Assembly (NCBI GenBank): GCA_947034895.1
Contig: OX344764.1
Coordinates: 69,483,348-69,547,347 of the forward strand
Source of the DNA: Rhytidiadelphus loreus
Taxonomy: Eukaryota > Streptophyta > Bryopsida > Hypnales > Hylocomiaceae
Direction of reading: 5' to 3'
DNA: 64,000 nucleotides
In this document: piece after piece, positions 1 through 10,969 of the stretch
Position numbering within the stretch: position 1 is the first letter of the stretch
Layout: the number at the start of each line of letters is the position of its first letter
The notes under the pieces: model-generated
Told to the model about the DNA's origin: nothing
Seen by the model: the letters and a program-made list of their open reading frames with translations, nothing else
Databases searched by the model: none
Position numbers and translations under genes: made by a program

Positions 1-125
1 GATAGACAACAACTTTTGGTTAAGTATTGTCCAAGACAATGTGACCAAGGATACAGACAACATCAACACTTTTTTGTTGATTTTTTGTTATGGTGGTCAC
101 TGTTTTCTACTATTGCAAGTAGCCT

Positions 126-190
126 TAATATCCACCAAGGATGCTAGTATGTGAGCCTAAGAGTGTAAGCCTATGAGCTTGTAAGCCTCC
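126..190. repeat. Family H fragment (one end only)
   Basis: A short stretch with GCTAGTATGTGAGCCTA followed by further 'gagcct/aagcct' words matches the ends of the minisatellite-bearing foldback elements at 24.7, 33.9, 35.6, 48.0 and 48.75 kb. The opposite end is absent, so this is a truncated copy. The rest of 1-795 is AT-rich and shows nothing recognisable. Confidence 0.4.
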
Positions 191-795
191 AATTTTTTTC
201 TCCTATTTAGAGATTATAAATCCATTGGAGATCTATGACCGTGGAATTGGATGAAAAGATCTATAGTCCAACTAAACAGCAAATGAATATGCTACTAATG
301 ATATTGTACCAAAACATTGAACTACAGGCCTTTATGTAAATTCAAAGGATGAAAATGGTCCACCTATTTTATTATATTTCTATAACTAGGCTTTAAATTT
401 TTTTAGAAATATCTTGAACATGCAAAATATAAAATGAACATAGTAGACATATATTATATACCAAATAAATATATTAATTCCGAATAATCTAAACAATTAT
501 TTTGCTAATTTATGCCCCTCTTTTTTTAACTATCTTTATTTAAGTTTTATTTATTTATTAAATAAAAAAACATTTCTAATAAATAGAAGACATGATTAAT
601 CCAATGGTGGTAGTTTAATTGAATTCTAAGCTAAATTTCATTTTCTAGAATTTTATAAAGTTCAATGGTGGAGTGTGATTTAAGACTCATGTTTTATTGT
701 TCAATTTGGACATAGAATGAAGTTTTAGGCATTGAATGAAATTGTTGCCACATCATACAGAGGTAGATTCAATTCGGGAAACAAGACAATAGAAA

Positions 796-2326
796 TCAAA
801 TATCAAATCTTGAAATTATCTTAGATATCGTTTGACTCATATACATTAAGTTCAAAATATGATTATAAGTTCTACGATCATAAGATCTACAAGGTGATAG
901 AGACATCCAAGATGAACCAAATGAAGCATTAGCATAAGCTAATGCTAAATCTTTAGCACAAACATGGAGGCTACTAGGATTGAGAGAAGGACTTCTAAGA
1001 AATCCAGGGTGCCAATAAAAAGGCAAGGTTTGCCTTGGCAATGGATTCATCCAACTGCAAACAATAAACCATATATTAGAAAATATAGTAACAAATTTAA
1101 ATACAAAGTATAAAATTTATAATAGTTGAAGTTGTTGAAAAAGTAAAAAAGTAAAACTTACTCACATAAGTGAAGTGGTGTGACATCTTCAATTAGAGAG
1201 TCATCATCAATCTCCATACCATTGCATGTGGTAGTAGAATCAAGAATCTTGGAGACAGTAATAGGTGTTTGTAGAGGCTTTAGTACCTCATCAAAGAGTT
1301 TGGTATCACTTTCTAATGCAAGGATATAACAATTAAAGGAATCAACTGCTCTAATAGAAGAATCTAAATGAAATATAATATCAAAATTATGAAACATCAA
1401 AATTGACGCACAAAAGAAAAAAAAGTGAAAAAAAATATAGAGAAAGAAGTAAGCCAATATTGTAGATTAGAATACATGTAGAGGCAGTCATGTCTACCAC
1501 AATGCCACCTACAAGGCTCAAGCAATGAACAAAAAGTTTCATTAGAGCCTTAGACTTCTTTTTTGCACCCTTCCATAGCTTGCCATCTTCCTTGGTATAT
1601 ACTTGAGTTGTTGTAGTAATAGAGTTGAAGAAGACGTCGTTTGTGACTAAATCAACCTGAAGAATCGAGGAATCAATAGTAATCACAAGTTCTTGAGGTT
1701 GTCTTGCAATTGGAGAGGCAAATAATTGAACTTCATATAATGTTGCCTACATAGTTGCAATGTCTCCCTTGACTTCTAGAACAATATTTTCAACAACATA
1801 ATGCTAGATGAAGTCGTTTGCATGATCACAGTTGATAATAGGCAACCATGCTTGCAAACGGTGGTTGCCATTCCACATCATAAACATCTTGCCAGAGAAA
1901 ACTTTGAGATCTTCATCATTTTTCAATTCTTTCTCATATGCAACATTGGCCTAGTTGGCATTCTACAATTTAATAATATCATATGTAACATCTATTGTTT
2001 TCCCCTCATTATTCTCCAGGGCCTTATAGATAACTTCATTTCTTTCCATCTAACCACAAGTAACAAAGTGTGCAGCTAAATTCATGACATCATTCTTCAA
2101 AAAAAGGCCTCACATCCAGCAAAGAAATCATATGACATAAAAAAAATTGATTTTTGATTTTGCCCTTGGTTGATACCTCAACTGCTCAAGACAAGAAAAA
2201 GTATTCACAATCTCCTTTTTTTTAAAAGCCATGCAATTGTAACTCCAATTGATCTTCAAAAAATGCTAAAGTAATTCTAGATCTCCTTGTATCAACATCT
2301 CTGCAATTGTAACATCCAAATGAAGA
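796..2326 (-). pseudogene. ParB-like / DNA-methyltransferase-like gene, 3' part (broken)
   Basis: Minus-strand coding remnant. Reading from about 2120 downward there is a long frame with the words GNHRLQAW (about 1850), which fits the conserved G-N/H-R motif of ParB/sulfiredoxin-like domains, then GGIVVDMTAST (about 1500), and after a probable ~110-bp intron SSIRAV...ILALESDTKLFDEVLKPL (about 1240-1360). The second pair resembles motif I (D-x-x-x-G-T/S) and the downstream acidic motif of SAM-dependent DNA methyltransferases. Candidate introns: about 1370-1477 (GTATTC...TTTAG) and about 1062-1162 (GTGAGTAAGT...TTTGCAG). Five in-frame stops are all TAG, several where Trp is plausible, and there is at least one frameshift near 2150-2260, so the gene is dead. 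Retained introns argue against a processed retrocopy. The 5' part lies beyond an insertion, at 8908-9160. Function and origin (host gene, transposon or viral gene) are not determinable; the domain calls are inference from short motifs. Confidence 0.45.
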
Positions 2327-2450
2327 TTAACTCCTAAAAGACCATTGTCCCTTTAGGGGACAAATCAGGGTTGTCATACCGGACAGATGTCCGATTTGCC
2401 CGTCCGTCTGGTTCGCCCGTCCGATGTGGTCAACACTAAGTTGACTTTTT

Positions 2451-3159
2451 TTAACCCTTAAAGGACCGTCACTATGTCTTCACCAAAACTCTCCAAAACT
2501 GTCATTTCTAGTACAACTACCAAAATTTTGAAAAAAACTTTTTTTTGACATATCTAATTGTAGGATGTTGTATTATATAGTATTAAAAACATGTGGTAAA
2601 AATTTCAGACATTTCCACCGGGTGGATTGCAAGATATAAGCATTCAAATTAACTATAATCATTTTTTTGACCTTGCGAAAAGCAGGGCAGCTGCACTTCA
2701 CAAGCCCACATTTCTATGAAAAAATGACCTAAATGGTGGTGCTTCTTTGGATTTATTTTCCTAGACAAGTTGGCCACATGCTTGAAAAATTTCAGATCAT
2801 TTGGAATAGTACAACATATAGGAAAAAAATAGTAGTAGGTAGTAGTAGAGAGTGATTAAAAATATTAAATTATTTACAATTTAAATATGGAATTGAAAAT
2901 TTCCAATCCCAATGGTTGAAATGTTGTCATAATGTATGTACATCCTAAAATTTAATTTTTGTCCAAAAATATTGAAAATTAGATAAAATAAAGGATGTCA
3001 AAGTTTATTTTAGAGTAGGAAATCCAAAACTGCCCACAAACAAAAAATCCTCATAATTTTTGACTCATTGATCAAAACGGAATGATTCTAAGAATTTTGT
3101 GTATATCAAACTCTAGAAAATCAATTTCAAACATAATTAGTTGTTTGTTACTTTGTTTA
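2451..3159. mobile_element. TTAA element remnant inside the hAT element
   Basis: Begins TTAACCCTTAAAGGACCGTC and continues with words shared with subfamilies A and B (caccaaaactctccaaaactgtcatttct; gcagctgcacttcacaagc; later the reverse complement of the subfamily B stretch around 25360-25430). The far end is not identifiable and is probably disrupted by the MITE at 3168. Confidence 0.45.
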
Positions 3160-3167
3160 CTACACAT

Positions 3168-3730
3168 CTTGGGGAGGTCACTTAGAGTGTCCATTTGAAA
3201 CCACGTGCGAACAAAACTTTGGACCCCTTATATACTTTTTGAATTTTAAATATAAAAATATAAAAAAATATGAATAGATTTTTCTACTTTGAAAGTTTAT
3301 GTTTTGAATTATTGATATTTTTATTTGTTAATAATAATTAGTTACAAATTTTTGAAGTAAAAAGATACACTACAGAACTGAAAAATAACTTTCACACTCC
3401 TATATTATATAAGAAAAAATAGTCTAAAAAATGAGCAAAAAATTCTTAAAAATAACTCTCTATTGAAAGCTTATTTTGAGTTGAATATTGATTCAATGGT
3501 CATCTAAATGTGTTCTCTATAATTATTTGAGTTGAAAAACATGCCATTTTAGTTCATTTTCAACCTCTTCTAGAAATCATTTCATATTTGATTTGAGTTG
3601 GAAATTTTGGCAATAGAAATCTATAGTCATAATTAAACAATGGTCAAAATTTTAGATTGAAATTATAGTTTATTAGAAACCACTTGTTCGCACGTGGTTT
3701 GTTGTAGTAGAACTAAGTGACCTCCCCGAG
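3168..3730. mobile_element. 563-bp MITE with 8-bp target duplication
   Basis: The ends are inverted repeats: CTTGGGGAGGTCACTTAG at 3168 and its complement ending CCTCCCCGAG at 3730. A second inverted block inside (ACCACGTGCGAACAA, about 3200, and its complement at about 3687) extends the pairing. A perfect CTACACAT duplication occupies 3160-3167 and 3731-3738. The 8-bp duplication points to a hAT-type MITE. Non-coding. Confidence 0.7.
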
Positions 3731-5459
3731 CTACACATTCATAAATTCACAGAAGTCATACAACTGTCATGATGGAAGAAAGACCAAATTGCATATTACA
3801 AGATTTTCACCATATGTTCGTATCTTTATGTATGAAATGTGTAGCAACCGTGAAACACACAGGCTCTTCTAAGCAAAAATGTGTCATCATGTCATCATGT
3901 ATCTAAACAATATGTATCATCATGTTTTGCATTTGAGAGTAGAAATGGGAGTTCATTATATATTTATATGCATATGAGGTGGTACTGTGGTAGGATGTAC
4001 AGCAACGCACATGAGAATGATGAGATATGTAAATTAAAATTAGTGCTCAAGAGTTCCATTGCTTATGGTGAACTCAAATTGTAGTAGGAATTTAGAGGTT
4101 GAAAACTTGATGTATTATCCTATATTCCTGTTACCAAACCTCTAAAGGCCAAAACATTGAACTTTTATGCAAGTGCAAAATCAATTGTACTTTACTTGAA
4201 TTCCAAACATAAGTAGATGTCTAGATTGCAATTATCAAAGGAACCATTTAACTTGAATCCGAAAAGAAAACAAATTGTATTCAATTTTATTCCAAAACAA
4301 TTCTAGTGTCTACTTTGTTTTGGGAAGAAAACCAAAAATAAAAAATAAAAGAAGAGGTATTTCATTTCTATTCCTAAATCCAAACATAATTAGACTCTTG
4401 TTACCAAAATGAAGCATTGAATGTTTGAATTAGAATCCAAAAACCAAGTAACTTTAAAATTTAAATTGATGACAACCCTTAAACCCCTGCACGATTTTTA
4501 TCCTCCAATTACAAAAAATATAACTTGTCATTTCTAATTACAAATATTGACCGTTGAACTAAATTGAAGATTTTCCATTCTATCTTTGAACATGCTTACC
4601 CAACCTTGACATGCTTTGATTACAGAAGCCCCTGAAGTACAAGCGCATAACGTTTAATTTGTATTTGATTTGAATTTTAAATAATTGCAGCAACAATTTA
4701 CCAAATACCATTACCAAACAAAACATAACTCCTCTTTGATTTGAAATCCAAACCCTTTTAGCATCTAGTAACAAGACCAAAGCCTTTAACTTGCTTTCAA
4801 AACTTTGTTTCTTTTCCAAATCTTTGTAGCCTCTATTTTAAAAAATAACCCTTAAACTACATTTGAATACATTGTAATACGTTAATGATGTGAATTCAAA
4901 ACCCTTGTAGATCCAATTATCAAAAATAATTGAGAAGTATTAGAACTCTATAAAATATAACTTGTGTTTCATTTTTTTAGGGAACTCCAAACCCTTTTAG
5001 TTTCTATTTGGAGAACTCTAAAATTCATCCTTTAAGTCTTCAACTTGAATTTTTTTAAATGAGTACCTTGTTTTCCGTTACGAATCCAAAAACTTCTAGC
5101 ATCTAATTATATTTTTTTTCTTGAAAGTGTGCAAGTTAGTTTTAATTTTCTAGAAATCCCATTTTTTGAGTGTGGGGACTATTTCTCAAGTCCTTGGAGA
5201 AGCAAAGAAGGACAAGGGCGATACATGAAAGGAGACACATCCTTCCATGAATTGTCTTTCAATTCAAAAAGTAGTTAGACCTCTTAATACAACCATTGAC
5301 TTCAAGATATTCCCCAAGCTCAAATTAATGGCTGACTACATTAATTAGTTTCCCACTTTCCCTCTCTCCATGGGAAGGAAGAATCCCATGCCAATTTCAA
5401 ATCTGAAGGTCAATTTCACTCCCCCCTCCATTGTTGGTGGAGGGAGTTCTTGCATATTT

Positions 5460-5545
5460 TTTCCTCCGGACAGGGGTGTGGACGTGTGGACAGGGCGGGG
5501 ACGTGTAGACAGGGCGGGGACGCCTGGGCATGGACATTCGGTCGC
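5460..5545. repeat. 19-bp GC-rich minisatellite, left
   Basis: About three tandem copies of a 19-bp unit of the form GACGTGT.GACAGGGCGGG in an otherwise AT-rich region. It is near-complementary to the array at 7738-7870. Confidence 0.6.
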
Positions 5546-5714
5546 GGACGTCCACTCAGAATTCCAATTTTAAAGCAAGTCTTCAACTCCCTCCTTGAAC
5601 TCCCTCCTTGAACTCCCTCCAAGCCAATTTTGAACTCCCTCTAAGCCAAATTTGAACTCCCTCTAAGGGTTTGAAAATTCCATGCCCAAAATAATTAAAT
5701 AAATTGTTGACCAT

Positions 5715-6205
5715 GAATTAAAAAATCACTTAACTAGTATTTCATTTCAATACCCACCCCTCCTAAGTCCTAAAATTTAGAGTTTAAAGTTTTAGGATCC
5801 CATTACACAAATTAAAGGGTGATGTCTAATGATTGAATATTTGAAATCATAAACAATTTGGGTAATGCTTCATTTCATTCCCAAAGACCCAAACCGCTTT
5901 GCTATCCCCATATGCAAAATAAACCATTGCCCTTGAATTAAAAAATCACTTAACTAGTATTTCATTTCAATACCACCCCTCCTAAGTCCTAAACTTTAGA
6001 GTTTAGAGTTTTAGGATCCCATTACACAAATTAAAGGGTGATGTCTAATGATTGAATATTTGAAATCATAAACAATTTGGGTAATGCTTCATTTCATTCC
6101 CAAAGACCCAAACTGCTTTGCTATCCCCATATGCAAAATAAACCATTGCCCTTGCATTAAAAAATTACTTAACTAATATTTCATTTCAATACCCACCCCT
6201 TTTAT
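5715..6205. repeat. 220-bp tandem repeat, about 2.2 copies
   Basis: Units start at 5715, 5935 and 6154 (GAATTAAAAAATCACTTAAC and variants). The first two are nearly identical; the third is cut off after about 50 bp. High identity implies recent local duplication inside the hAT element. Confidence 0.75.
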
Positions 6206-7737
6206 TTTTCCCATTACAAGAATTTGTTGTTAAAGTCTTCAAGACCTAAATCCTTGTAGCCTTTTTTTCCGGAAAAAAAAACTTCAAGCATATTTTAAAG
6301 CATTATAATTTGTATTTGATTTAAATCTGAAACCTTGTAGCTTCGTATTGAAAAAATGAAGACTTAAACCAAAACCTTGAGAAGTATACGTTGGTAATGG
6401 TTTGATTTGTAAACTTCAAATCCAAAATCACAAATACCTTTTCTTTAGAAGAATAAAATATAAACCCTTGAACTCGAATTTAAAAAAATATGTACCTTGA
6501 CTTTCATTAGGACTCCAAACCCTTTGGGATTTTTTTCATACAAATTTTGTCCTTCTTGTTTGGAAGTTCAATTTCATTTTCTAATTTTGTTTTGGTTTCC
6601 AACTTTACATGGGTCCTACTTCTCAAGTGCTTGATGAAGGCAAGAAATTGAAGTCCGGCCTCAAGAAGGGAGTGACATGCTTCAATACGTTGTCTTTGAA
6701 CTCAAAAAGTGGTTGGACCTCTTAATGTAGCCATTGACTTGAAGATATTCCCCGTGCTCAAATTAAGGGTTGACTACATTAATTGGTTCTCCTTCCTTTA
6801 TGGGAAGGAAGAATCCCATGACTAAATTCATACCAAAGTTTAGTGTGGGACCTCCACGGCATTATAAACTTGTTTTTTAAGGGATTTCCAAACCCTTATA
6901 ACCCGTACTTACAACTTGAAGCCCTTGAACTACAAGCACATAACATTTAACTTGTATTTGATTTGAATTTTAAATACTTGCAGCAACAATTTACCAACAC
7001 CATAAAGTCTTCAAGTCTTCAATTATAACTAAACAAAACATAACTTCTATTTGATTTGAAATCCAAACCCTTGTAGCATCTAGTAACAAGACTAAAGCCT
7101 TGAACTTACTTCCAAACCACTTGCATTTTGTTTCCTTTCCAAATCCTTATAGCCTCTATTTTCAAAAATAAACCCTTCAACTACATTTGAATACATTGTA
7201 ATACATTAATGATGTGAATTCCAAACCCTTGTAGCCCCTATTACCAAAAATAAACCCATCAAATTAGAAGTCTACAAAATATAACTTGTGTTTGATTTGT
7301 TTTTTGAACTCCGAACCCTTTTAGTTTCTATTTGGAGAATTAAAAAATGCATCTTTCAACTTGAATTTTTTTAAATGTGTACCTTGTCTTCCGTTAGAAA
7401 TCCAAAAACTTCTAGCATCCAATTCATTTTTTTTTGGGCAAGTGTACAAGTTAATTTTCATTTTCTGAAATCTACTTTTTTATAGGTGGGAACTAGTTCT
7501 CAAGTCCTTGGGGAAGCCAAGAAGGCCAAGTGAGGCACAAGAAAGGAGCCACATCCTTCCATGAATTGTCTTTGAACTCAAAAAGTAGTTGGACCTCTTC
7601 ATGCAGCCATTGACTTGTTAATATTCCCCAAGCTCAAATTAAAGGCTGACTATATTAATGGTTTCCCCCTCTTCATAGGAAGGAGGAATCCCATGCCCAT
7701 TTCAAATGTGAAGCTGAAGTTCAACCCCCCTTCGTTG

Positions 7738-7870
7738 TCCTCCTTCATGTCCGCGCCCTGACCAGAAGTCCCCGCCCTGACTAGAAGTCCCTGCCCTGAC
7801 TAGAAGTCCCCGCCCTAACGAGAAGTCCCCACCCTGACGAGAAGTCCACGCCTTGGCTTTCACGTCCACG
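7738..7870. repeat. 19-bp GC-rich minisatellite, right (inverted)
   Basis: About seven tandem copies of CCCGCCCTGACTAGAAGTC and variants. Its reverse complement (GACTTCTAGTCAGGGCGGG) matches the left array unit at 5460-5545, so the element carries the same minisatellite in opposite orientations. Confidence 0.65.
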
Positions 7871-8907
7871 CCCTGATTCCAACGTGAACAGCCACGCTGG
7901 AAGCGACTTTTCACTTGAAAAATTTCCATGGCTTCAATAATGAATGGTGTCCGGAGTGTCCGGACCGTCCGTCCGTCCGGTCCGATCCAACCTGTCCGGT
8001 ATGACAACCCTAGGACAAATGGGATTTCGGGTAGGTACCTACGGGCTGAAATATTGCCTTGATTTTTTGAAACTTTTTTTCAAGTTAGAGAAAATGATAA
8101 GCTTTGTGAGAATATTATTTTTTTCTCAATCAGTGCCCAGGAACAAAAGTTATGTCCAAATAAGCTCAGAACAAGGGACAAAGGGCACCAAAGAAAATTT
8201 CAAAATTAAAATCTTTATTTTTTGAATTTTTTTTCCTTACAGATTATATTTGTATTTGTATGGAAAGCTTTGATTCATTCCATTTTGATTTGTTGTGAGA
8301 AAGTTATGGACAATCTTATTTTTTGGGCAATTAGAGGATCTTCTTGATAAAAATAACTTGTAGTATTCATTTCTGAATGCAATTTTTGCAATTTTAAGAA
8401 AAAAAAAGTTTCACATGGTTTAGTTTTCTTGCTAGAATACTCTTATCATTGGAATTAGAGCATTTTAATTCCATTTAAAAGATATTAATATTTTAGATTT
8501 TCCTTCTATCTTGTACCTAATTCTACTTAACAATTTTTTTAAGAATGAAAGTTTAGTTTTTTTTGGATTTATTTTTTTCCCTTAGAATTTCAACTCAATT
8601 ATTCACTATAAATATTTACAGCTCAAAACTTTGCAGTGAAAAAAATTTAAGTTAAAAATGTTCAAAGTCAAAAAATCTAGTCCCACGATGTGCTGAAAAA
8701 CTTGTTTTTCCCACTTTAAACGCATATATCTTGCAATCTATGCGGCCAAAAATTTTGAATTTTTTTCACACATTTTCATACTAGTTATTTGTAAGATCCT
8801 ACGGTTAGATGTGCAAAAATAATAACTTTCAATTTCTTTTACTAATTGCTATAGAAATGGCAGTTTTGAGTGTTTTGGGGCAGAAAAAAGGCCTCAATTA
8901 GATGTAA

Positions 8908-9160
8908 AATGTAGATCTAAAAGAACTACAAGTTGACATTGAGATGATGTCATGATGACATCATCAACTTCAATAGGGGTTTTGTAAGAGAAAACAAGAC
9001 GTTGGGAATGCACATACTTAGTTTTTGCGGCATTCTTTGCTACCTTCTTTGGCAACTCATACATTTTTGTTTTTTTGTCAAATTTGGTCATTTTTATTTG
9101 AGGATTTTATGTAAGATTGTCTTGAATATTTTTGTGGTTTGTAGAGGTTGTAAGGGAAGA
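8908..9160 (-). pseudogene. ParB-like / methyltransferase-like gene, 5' part (partial)
   Basis: Minus-strand frame from the ATG at 9091 (MTKFDKKTKMYELPKKV..., Lys-rich) down to ...QLVVLLDLHF at about 8910, where element A3 interrupts it. If A3 and one TTAA are removed, the frame runs straight on into NLHLDVTIAEMLIQGDLELL at about 2240-2325. That continuity is the reason for assigning both pieces to one gene. No family was recognised for this N-terminal part. Whether 9091 is the true start is unknown. Confidence 0.4.
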
Positions 9161-9289
9161 TGAGGCCCATTTCTTGAGACAAAGAACAAAGCATTGTAGC
9201 CTTGATAGAGAAAGAGAGGAGCAGTAGGGAAATTATAGAGAGTGGGTTTGTCACAATCTATAGTGAGTAGAGTGAGAAAGCAACTTTCT

Positions 9290-10173
9290 CACAACTTAGA
9301 ATTGTCTAAAGGAAGTCGTTCTAAGGTCCTTATAGAGTAGGCAAAGCAATATGCTTCACACCCAGTTACTATTGGCGGTTTAGAAATTACAACAAAGGTA
9401 GCAAAAGTGCTTAGGAAATAAATGGGAGTAAAGATGTGTGACAATACCTTGAGGAATGCAATGAAAGAATAAAGATTGTCTTCTTTTACAAAGGTTGAAA
9501 AGCCTTTGTTGATTTAGGAGAACATCAAAGACAAATTTTGTTTTGCCCAAACCTACAAAGATTGGACGATGAGTGACTAAGAGCGGGTGGTGTTTAGTGA
9601 TTAAACAAAAAGGAGTTGGTTCAATTCAAATGGGAGGATGTGGTGTTGGATAGAAGACAAAGAAAACATTCATGTGCGTGCTATAAACCAAATTGTTAAA
9701 CATGGTGGAGGTGACATAAGGCTTTGAAGTTGTTTGACTTGTAGAGGATTGGGGGCATTGCACAATATATAAAGGTGTTTGTATGCTAGAGGTTACGTTG
9801 TAATTTAGAGCAAGATTTATGTACTACATTGCGTGCATTTGGGTTCAATCTTCAAGAAGTCATTTTCCAACTAGACAATGCTAACATGCATACAACAAAG
9901 ATTGTTCAAGGTTGGTTTTGGAAGCAACCATTTTGCATTCTAGAGTGGCCTATACAATCCCCGTATCTAAATCCTATTGAATATATATCGACTTCATTCA
10001 AACGGTGATTGAACTCCTATTCTACTCCTCCTAGTGGTATCCTTCACTTATGGTAGCGGGTACAAGAGGTTTTCTTTCTCCATTAGTTTAGAAGAGTGTA
10101 AAAGAATGTATGCTAGCATGTCTAATCGAATTGCAATGGTTTTGGTTGTAAAAGGCTCGTGGACTGATTTTTA
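9290..10173 (+). pseudogene. Tc1-type (DD34E) transposase pseudogene
   Basis: A decayed but readable Tc1/mariner transposase. Order: helix-turn-helix-like remnant (about 9300-9420), linker KPLLI*ENIKDKFCFAQ and TYKDWTMSD*ERVVFSD (first catalytic Asp, about 9590), then KHGGG (about 9705), IFQLDNANMHTTKIVQGWF (second Asp, about 9875), ILEWPIQSPYLNPIEY (catalytic Glu, about 9970), and the typical C-terminus MSNRIAMVLVVKGSW ending at TAA 10173. Exactly 34 residues separate the second Asp from Glu, the Tc1 spacing rather than the DD39D of plant mariner-like elements. There are about ten in-frame stops and one frameshift near 9748. Flanking TA and terminal repeats were not found. Clearly non-functional. 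Confidence 0.85.
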
Positions 10174-10421
10174 AGTGGCTTTTGAAGTGTAGTGTAAAAA
10201 TCGAGTCTATGTATATACTTTATTTCAACATGTTTGTCTACTTTGTTGTGATTGAAACCATCTTTTTTTCATTATGGTATTGTATAGTACCTTATACTCT
10301 ACAAATTTTTATTTTGATCACTCATGTTTGTAGCATTGTCATTTGAATTTGTTTACTTGATGTATAGACTCAACTTTTGGAGTCATTGTAGACTATAGCA
10401 TCGACTCTAGTTTAGCAAATC

Positions 10422-10771
10422 TATGGGCAATTTTGTTAAAATGGCAGTATTCTATGTGCCATTTTCAGACCACCCAATCTGAACTCTAAAAGTGACATCT
10501 AGGACGGATATAGATTTTAGACGTCTTTGATTTGTATAGATTTTAGACCACACAATGTGAACTATAAAAGTGACATCTAGGACAGATATAGATTTTAGAC
10601 GTCTTTGATTTGTATAGATTTTAGACCACACAGTGTGAACTATAAAAGTAACATCTAGGACTAGTGTAGATTTCAAATATTTAGGAAGGTTGTACAGTTT
10701 AGACCACCCAGTCTAAACCATAAAAATCGCCAAAGTAGCAAAATGGCACCATTTAAACAAAATTGCCCATA
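10422..10771. mobile_element. Inverted-repeat element carrying 78-bp tandem repeats
   Basis: The ends are inverted repeats TATGGGCAATTTTGTT..AAATGG (10422) and its complement finishing CAAAATTGCCCATA (10771). Inside, a 78-bp unit (landmark GTGACATCTAGGAC at 10492 and 10570, variant at 10648) is repeated about three times. Superfamily unassigned because no clear target duplication is visible. It lies just 3' of the Tc1 remnant, but a link to it is unproven. Confidence 0.6.
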
Positions 10772-10969
10772 TATAAGTTTTTAAATCCTATCTATCTACA
10801 ACCGCATTCATACTACACAATGCAATTAGGGTTTGGTTGGAGTCGGAATGTGGGGTCCAATTGGTCAATAAATTAACCTACAATAAAGTCTCATGGTCAC
10901 ATTGTCAGTCTCTTTTTAAAGGACCAAAACAAAAAAACAAATGAATGCGCCTATCACCTCTAGATATGC

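Larger units (their letters stand above)
4628..7735. repeat. Internal long direct duplication of the hAT element
   Basis: 4628-5420 and 6921-7735 are diverged direct copies about 2.3 kb apart (shared words GCATAAC.TTTAA.TTGTATT and CACATCCTTCCATGAATTGT). A third partial copy of the 5165-5400 part lies at 6605-6840. The unit appears to have been amplified within the transposon. No conserved reading frame is seen across the copies. Confidence 0.65.
2366..8012. mobile_element. hAT-superfamily transposon, non-autonomous, 5.65 kb
   Basis: Terminal inverted repeats CAGGGTTGTCATACCGGACA (left) and its near-complement at the right end (TAGGGTTGTCATACCGGACA read inward) are flanked by a perfect 8-bp direct duplication GGACAAAT at 2358-2365 and 8013-8020. 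Ends starting C/TAGGG with an 8-bp duplication are the hAT signature. GTCCG-rich subterminal motifs (2380-2430, 7955-7999) resemble hAT transposase-binding repeats. No transposase frame is visible; the interior consists of duplicated AT-rich sequence and nested insertions, so it must have been moved in trans. Confidence 0.8.
2327..8907. mobile_element. TTAA element, subfamily A, copy A3 (split by a hAT element)
   Basis: The left end is TTAACTCCTAAAAGACC followed by CATTGTCCC..GGGGACAAAT. The sequence resumes after 8020 with the expected continuation (..GGGATTTCGGGTAGGT..) and ends in a degenerate ...AATTAGATGTAA at 8907. Without the 5647-bp hAT insertion and its 8-bp duplication the element is about 926 bp, the same as intact copy A1 at 28911-29840 (930 bp). 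It sits inside the minus-strand methyltransferase-like gene. Removing it together with one TTAA joins the two gene halves in frame. Confidence 0.6.

Noticed and set aside
10452..10676. Minus-strand frame coding a 26-residue repeat
   Set aside because: The 78-bp period is divisible by three, so the frame stays open by arithmetic. The DNA is an array inside an inverted-repeat element.
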